From: Pleurodeles waltl
Lineage: Eukaryota; Chordata; Amphibia; Caudata; Salamandridae
Direction of reading: 5' to 3'
Assembly: GCF_031143425.1 (NCBI RefSeq)
Contig: NC_090444.1
Span: 61,499,533 to 61,563,532, forward strand
Length of the DNA: 64,000 nt
Shown: in pieces, positions 57,872-64,000 of the stretch
How positions within the stretch are numbered: the first letter of the stretch is position 1
Layout: every line of letters starts with the position of its first letter
Notes under the pieces: generated by a model
The model's input: the letters and a program-made list of their open reading frames with translations, nothing else
What the model was told of the DNA's origin: nothing
Databases searched by the model: none
Position numbers and translations under genes: made by a program

Positions 57872-60720
57872 TGAAGGAGGCTGCCCTGGTTTGTAGTGGA
57901 TACCTAAGGTACTTACACCTTATACCAAGTCCACTTATCCCATATCAGTGAAATGTAGGCAGTGTCTAGAAGCCAGGCTCTCTAGGGGCAGTGTGGATGA
58001 GCAGCCAAGGCTTATCTAGGAGACATGCAAAGCTATTGTAATACCACTGTAGTCACACAGTACTCACACATATGAAAGAAAATACTCAGTGTTACAAAAA
58101 TAAAGGTACTTTATTTTGGTGACACAAATGTCAAAAATACCTTAGAGACTATACTCCCTTAGGAGGTAAGTAATACACACAGAATATACACGAGAATGCA
58201 GAATTAGCTGAAAAAACAGAAAACTGTGCAAATAGTGAAAATCACAATAGTTAACAATGGCCGTAGGGGGAACACAAACCATATACTAAGAAAGTGAAAT
58301 GCGAAAGTTGGTTTCCCACCTGGGCAAGTGCAGTGTGTAGAGGGGGCGCTGGGAGTGTTAGAAAACACCAAAGGTAAGTAATAGTATCCACCCCAAAGCC
58401 CAGGAAAGCAGGGGTAAATCACAGTAACTTTCCTAGAACACACAAGAACACGAGAAAGAAGATTATGCAAGAACCAGAAGAGAATGCAAGACACCAATGA
58501 TGGATTCCTGGACCTGAAGACCAGTGGAAGAAGGGGACCAAGTCCAAGAAGCACTGAAGAGTCCAGGGAGAACAGGAGCCCCTGCTAACCTGGAAGAAGA
58601 TGAAAAAGAAGAACGCTGGTGATGAACAACAGTAAGTATTGCACCCAAGAAGTCCAATGTGGGTTCCTGGTTGGTGCAGAAGATGTCCCACGGTGGATGG
58701 ATGAATGCAGTCTGGTTTGCGTTGCTGGATTCCGCCAACAAGCCTTGGCACACACAAAGCACGCGGTTATCGGAAAATGGCGCTGCCCGGGACCAGAAGG
58801 GATCTGGTGGCCTCTACCCAGGCGGGGGAGGTAGAGGGGGCTCTCAGCAACTCAGAATGCCCTCAGAAGACCAAGCAGCATGCACAGGAGCCCTACAGCA
58901 CGGGGACAAATAAGGTGAAAAAGGAGGCCCCTGCAGCACTACACAAAGGGCTCTCACGCTGCTGGAAAACGACTCAGGAAGCTGTGCATTGCAGGATAGA
59001 GTGCTGGGGACCGGAGCTGCATGAAGAATTTCATGGAAGGATGCCAACAAGCCTTAGCAACTTCAAAACATGCAGTGCACAGGGGTTACTGTCTTGCGTG
59101 GGGAGGCAAGCTTCTACCTCCTCCAAAGCTGGACAGCTGGACGTCTGGACCGCTGGGACCATTTCAGTCCACCACCTGTGCTGCTGGATTTAGGCACTTC
59201 TTCAGGAGAGGGGACCCAAGCCACTGGTTGTCCCTGCAGAGTGGTGCCTGCTGAAGCAGGGAAGTGACTCCTTCAATTCAAGGGAGATTCCTTTGTTCTT
59301 CTGGTGCAGGCTGAAGAAAGGCAGTCCTTGGAGGATGAACGACCTGGAAACAGTTGTAGTTGCTGAATTTACAATGTTGCTGAAGTCGTCTTTGCTTCTT
59401 TGTTGCAGTTTGTAGAATTTCTGGAGGGTCCAGATGTAGTTTCTTCGGTAAGAAGGTGAAGTAAAGGATGCAGATGATTCCTGCCGGAGTCTTGCAATTC
59501 GAATAGGAAGAACCCCCCAAGAGAGACCCTAAATAGCCCTGAAAGGGGCATTGGTCAGCTACACAGGTAAGCACCTATCAGGGGAGGGCTCTGACATCAC
59601 CTGCTGGCACTGGCCACTCAGATGCTCTCAGAGTGCCCTGCCAACTTAGAATCCAAGATGGAAAAACCCAGGTACACCGTGGAGGAGCTCTGAGCACCAC
59701 CCCTGGGGTGGCGATGGACAGGGGAGTGGTCACTCCGCTTTCCTTTGTCCAGTTTCATGCCAGAGCAATCCTGGGGGTCCCTAATCTGGTGTAGACTGGA
59801 TTATGCAAACAGGGCACCATCTGTGCCCTTTAAAGCGTTTTCAGAGGCTCTGGGAGGCTACCCCCATGTCTGTAGCACCTATTTCCAAAGGGAGAGGGTG
59901 TAACACCCCTCTCTCAAAGGAAATTCTTTGTTCTTCCTTCCTGGGCTCGAGTTGCCTAAGCAACAGGAGGGCAAAACCCTGTCTGTGAGGTGGCAGCAGC
60001 TGGGGCTGCCTGGAAAACCTCAGAAGGCTGTAATGGCAGTACTTGGGGTCCTCTAAGGAGCCCCCAGAGTGCATGGAATCATACAACCAATGCTTGCAAA
60101 AGCCTTGAGGTATGATTCCAACATGTTTGATACCAAACATGGTCATATTTGAAGTTACCATTGTGAAGCTGTACATAGGTAGTGACCTATGTCCAGTGGA
60201 CGCAGAAAATGGCTTCCCCGCACTCACGGAGTCCAGGAAAACGGTCCTGGGTGACGTAGGGGCACCTCTGCTAGTGCAGGGGTGCCCTCACACACAGGTA
60301 CTCTGCACCTAGCCTTCAGGATTGGAAGGCTTGATATATAGGTGACTTATTCGTGACCTGATCTAGTGTAAATGGCAGTAAAAGGGTGCATGCACCATTT
60401 CACACAGGCTGCAATTGCAGTTCTGTAGAAGCCTTTGCATGGGCTCCCTATGGGTGGCAAAAGAAATGCTACAGCCACTAGGGATCCCCTGGAACCTCAA
60501 TGCCCTTGGTACCTAAGCACCATATAGTAGGGACTTTTAAGGGGTGGCCAGTATGCCAATTGTAGGTAAAATACTGAGTTACCAGTATACAGTGACATTT
60601 AGAGGGGAGAGAGCATAAGCACTGGGGTCCTGGTTAGCAGGATCCCAGTAACACAGTCAAACACACTGACATCAGGCAGAAATTGGGGGTAACATGCCAA
60701 AAAGTGGGTACTTTCCTACA
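57872..60720 (-). mobile_element. LTR-like interspersed unit, TGTAGG...CCTACA type
   Basis: A 2,849-bp insert that splits the 32-33-bp minisatellite. On the minus strand it opens TGTAGGAAAGTACCCAC and closes CAGCCTCCTTCA (a decayed CCTACA). It has AATAAA near its minus-strand 3' end, embedded in a palindrome at 58097-58117. These features resemble a solo LTR, as does the absence of gag or pol frames. The junction 5-mers (attat/ataac) agree at only 3 of 5 positions, so the duplication is unproven. I recall this as one of the abundant long repeats of newts. It differs from the TGTTAG family but has a similar size and base composition. Confidence 0.7.
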
Positions 60721-61296
60721 ATAACTGAATCAAACAGAACAATACACACATGGCTGCTGAATGAAAATAAAATCACAAATAACTGAATAAAACAAGACAA
60801 TACACACACCTAAATGAATGAAACAACAGAAACACACAAAGTGACTAAATAGAACAAGACACTACACACAAATTAACTGAATTAAATATGAAAACACAGA
60901 TATGGTAACTGAATGAAACAGCACAACATGCATGCCTACTGCCTGGAGCAAGACAATACACACCTATTAACCGACTAAAAAAATACCATACACATGGAAA
61001 CTGAATGAAACGACAAGATACACAGCAACTGAATGAAACAAGACAAAAACGCATATACTAACTGAATGAAACAAGACAGTACACACATGCTAACTGAATA
61101 AAACAAGTCAGCTAACTAAATGAAACATGACAGTATTCACATGCTAAGTGAATGAAAGAAGACAATATGCATAGGTAACTGAATGAAATGAGACAGCACA
61201 CACACATTTACTGAATGAAACCACATAATACACATACCATACATGAATACAACAAGACAACACACACATGCTAAAGGAATGAAACAAGACATCATA
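60721..61296. repeat. 32-33-bp minisatellite, right part
   Basis: About 17 units containing AACTGAATGAAACAAGACAA then TACACACATG(C)T, spaced 32-33 bp (for example 61027, 61060, 61092). Minus-strand frames across it are not genes. Confidence 0.9.
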
Positions 61297-64000
61297 TGTT
61301 AGAAATGGGGTCTCTAATTGGCAGAGGTACTCACCTTTGTCCAAATAGTGACCACAATCCTAGTCAGGGTAAGTCACACACAATCCAAATTATCCTGGGC
61401 CCAGCCTCTGGTAGCTTGGCACTGAGCAGTCAGGCTTAACATAGACGTCAATGTGGATAGTATTTGTGCAATAAGTCATGCAGTAACACAGTGAAAACAC
61501 CACAAAAATACACCACACAGATTTGAAAAAATCTAAGATATTTATGTGGTTAAATTAAGGTCAAAACGATAAAGATTCAATAAGCACAAGTTGAGATATC
61601 ACGTTTGCAAGATTATAAAGAGTCTTAAATCTTAGAAATCAACAGTTGTCTCTTGGTTTCACAAAGTACCTGGTTTGCGTAAAAAATTGCACGCACGGAA
61701 ACCATGCAGGAGGAGATGTTTGGAAAATGGTGTGTGTGTTGGAATTTCCGGCATGACACAGACAATGCGTAATTTCTTTCCATGCTGCAAGAGGCTTTAC
61801 GTCAATTTCAGACACACAGTCTTGGGTCCTCACTGCGATGCAGGGATCTTTTGACGCCCAGGGACAATGCATGGAAATTCTGTGTGTGCAGGATGAAGTC
61901 ACCTGCGTTGCGTTGATCTGGTAGACGATGCGTCGAATTTTCTGTAGCACGGCAGGTGATGCGTCGATTCTTCGCTCGGGAAGTCAGGTTGCCTCGTTCC
62001 GGTTCAGCTGTGTGTCGATCTGGTAGGGCTGTGCGTTGAATTTCCAGCCGCAAGGTAGGTGCTGCATCAATTCTTCTCACGGAAGTCATCCTGCATCGTT
62101 CAAATTCGGCTATGCAGTGATTTTCTCATTGAAAGGCAGGCTTTGTGTTGTTTCTGCCAGGCTGTGCATAGATTTTCGGTGCACAAGGAGTTCCTTGAAG
62201 AGATATAGGCGGTCATTCTGACTTTCCAAACGGGAACCGCCAATTGGCCGCTCCGCGGTCAAAAGACCGCGGAGGCCATTCTGACTTTCCCGCTGGGCCG
62301 GCGGGCGCCCGCCAAGGGAGCGCCCGCCGGCCCAGTGGGAAACGGCCTGCAACACTGAAGCCGGCTCCGAATGGAGCCGGCGGTGTTGCAGGTGTGCGAC
62401 GGGTGCAGTTGCACCCGTCGCGCTTTTCACTGTCTGCTATGCAGACAGTGAAAAGCTTCATGGGGCCCTGTCAGGGGGCCCCTGCACTGCCCATGCCAGT
62501 GGCATGGGCAGTGCAGGGGCCCCCAGGGGCCCCAGGACACCCGTTCCCGCCATCCTGTTTCTGGCGGTGAAAACCACCAGAAACAGGCTGGCGGGAAGGC
62601 AGCGCCGCCATGGAGGATTCTCCCAGCCTGGGTTAATCCGGCGGGAAACCGCCAGACCCGGCTGGGTGACCGCTGCTGTACCGCCGCGGTCGGAATGACG
62701 TGTGAAGCACCACCAGCCTGTTGGCGGTGCTTCCGTCATTCGCCACCCTGGCGGTCTATGACCGCCAGGGTTGGAATGAGGGCCTAAGTCTTTTTGGCCT
62801 TGAGACTTCAGAAAACAGGAGGCAAGCTCAACCCAAGCCCTTGGAGAGCACTTCTCAGCAAAGTCAGAGAGCAGCAGGGCAACAGCAGGGCAGCAGTCCT
62901 TCACAGCAAAGCAGTCCAGATGAGTCATTTGGGCAGCCAGGCAGTTCCTCTTCACAGGTTGCAGGTTCAGGTCCAGAAGTGTCTGAGTTGGTGGGGTCAG
63001 AGACCCAGTTTATATACCCAACAATATGGGGGAGACTTCAAAGAGTGGTTTTGAAGTTTACAAGTTCTCCTTTCAGGACAGGTATATCTGCCATAGTCAT
63101 AGTCGGGGGTTTGGCAGTCCATTGTGTGAGAGCAGACCAGTAGCCTTTGAAATGTGTCAGGCCCTCCACCCTTCCAGCCCAGAAAGACCCATTCAGTGTG
63201 CAGTTGAGTGCAGGTGTGATTGACTGTCCTGTGTTTGTGGTTGTCTGGTTGAAATGTACAAGGGAGCTGTCAACCAGGCCAGGCCAGACATTGATTGGAG
63301 ACAGGCTGTAATGCACAGATGGACTTTAAGTGCAGAGAAATGCTCACTTTCTAAAAGTGGCATTTCTAAAATAGTAATACGAAATCCAACCTCACCAAGA
63401 AGCAGGATTTTATATTACCTTTCTGGCCATACTAAATATGACCTTGTTACCCCTTTCTGATCAGAATCTACCATTCAAACAGTAAATGAGGGTAGCCCTG
63501 ATGCTATCCTATGAAAGGAGCAGACCTCACAGCAGTGGAAAAAGAATTTAGGAGTTTTCCCCTACCAGGACATATAAAACACACATGTACAAGTCCTGCC
63601 TTTTACCTACATAGCACCCTGCCCTATGGGTTACCTAGGGCCTAACTTAGGGGTGATGTATATGTGGAAAAAGAGGAGCTTAAGGCTTGGTACGTTCTTT
63701 TAAATGCCAAGTCGAAGTGGCAGTGAAACTGCACACACAGGCCTTGCAATGGCAGGCCTGAGACATGTTTAAGAGGCTACTTATATGGGTGGCACAACCA
63801 GTGGTGTAGGCCCCATAGTAGCATTCTATTTACAAGCCATGGGCACATGTAGAGCACTTTACTAGGAACTTACAAGTAAATTAAATATGTTAATTGGGTA
63901 TGAGCCAATGTTACCATGTTTTTAGGGAGAGAGCATATGTACTTTAGCACTAGTCAGCAGTGGCAAAGTGTCCAAAGTCCTAAAGCCAGCAAAAACTGTG
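61297..64000 (-). mobile_element. LTR-like interspersed unit, TGTTAG...CTAACA type, copy 3, cut by window end
   Basis: Begins TGTTAGAAATGGGGTCTC directly at the end of the minisatellite and runs off the window. Its last bases (CAGCAGTGGCAAAGTGTCCA) correspond to the part about 150 bp before the end of copy 2. A GC-rich hairpin MITE is nested at 62208-62784, about 65 bp from the site used by the related MITE in copy 1. No protein-coding features; overlapping frames such as 62721-63143 are not credible genes. Confidence 0.75.
62208..62784. mobile_element. GC-rich hairpin MITE, second copy
   Basis: Same family as 10829-11420. Ends are GGCGGTCATTCTGACTTTCC and GGGTTGGAATGAGGGCC. The hairpin series is shared: TTTCCCGCTGGGCCGGCGGG with its partner ending at 62342, CACTGTCTGC/GCAGACAGTG, GCGACGGGTGCA/TGCACCCGTCGC, and GCACTGCCCATGCC/GGCATGGGCAGTGC. 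Stems are conserved while the loop of the largest hairpin differs from copy 1. Confidence 0.8.

Noticed and set aside
62721..63143. 140-codon frame with Gln/Ser-rich stretch
   Set aside because: It starts in the MITE and runs into the LTR-like unit. Copies of the unit elsewhere do not keep this frame open.

Overview
The window is vertebrate nuclear DNA from a very large, repeat-rich genome. No intact protein-coding gene, bacterial gene, CRISPR array or rRNA gene was found. Several dispersed families (GC-rich hairpin MITEs, AT-rich MITEs opening with a GGGCCTTATTTATAC-type end, kilobase-scale LTR-like units ending TGTTAG/CTAACA or TGTAGG/CCTACA) resemble what I recall of salamandrid newt genomes, so a Pleurodeles-like newt is my best guess. 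That is inference from memory, not a search.

Layout. 1-10.4 kb: hAT-type fragments, a 106-bp minisatellite, a piece of an LTR-like repeat, a decayed Ty3/gypsy pol (linker, RT, RNase H, integrase) split by an inserted repeat, then a 71-bp minisatellite and a short 31-bp array. 10.4-13.7 kb: a TGTTAG-type LTR-like unit carrying two nested MITE blocks. 13.7-19.8 kb: a MITE, a minus-strand L2/CR1-like LINE relic, an inverted stray piece of the 71-bp repeat, a hAT element with an 8-bp target duplication, and degenerate simple repeats. 19.85-29.5 kb: a 34-bp satellite with nested 646-bp and 2,240-bp higher-order periods, interrupted near its left end by a LINE whose ORF has one stop. 29.5-43 kb: mostly unrecognised sequence with MITE clusters, a tRNA-like relic, a candidate solo LTR, one candidate 75-nt host exon (34446-34520) and several minisatellites. 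43.1-45.5 kb: a second TGTTAG-type unit. 46-49.4 kb: LINE, SINE-like and MITE relics. 49.4-56.6 kb: one compound tandem array with three unit lengths (about 80, 38 and 62 bp). 57-64 kb: a MITE, a 32-33-bp minisatellite split by a 2.85-kb TGTAGG-type unit, and a third TGTTAG-type unit that runs off the window.

The contents do not form a pathway. The window records tandem-array growth, with local amplification into higher-order repeats, and layered transposon insertion. At least three of the larger insertions sit inside or at the edge of a tandem array. The region is most simply intergenic or intronic. The only hint of a host gene is the candidate 75-nt exon.
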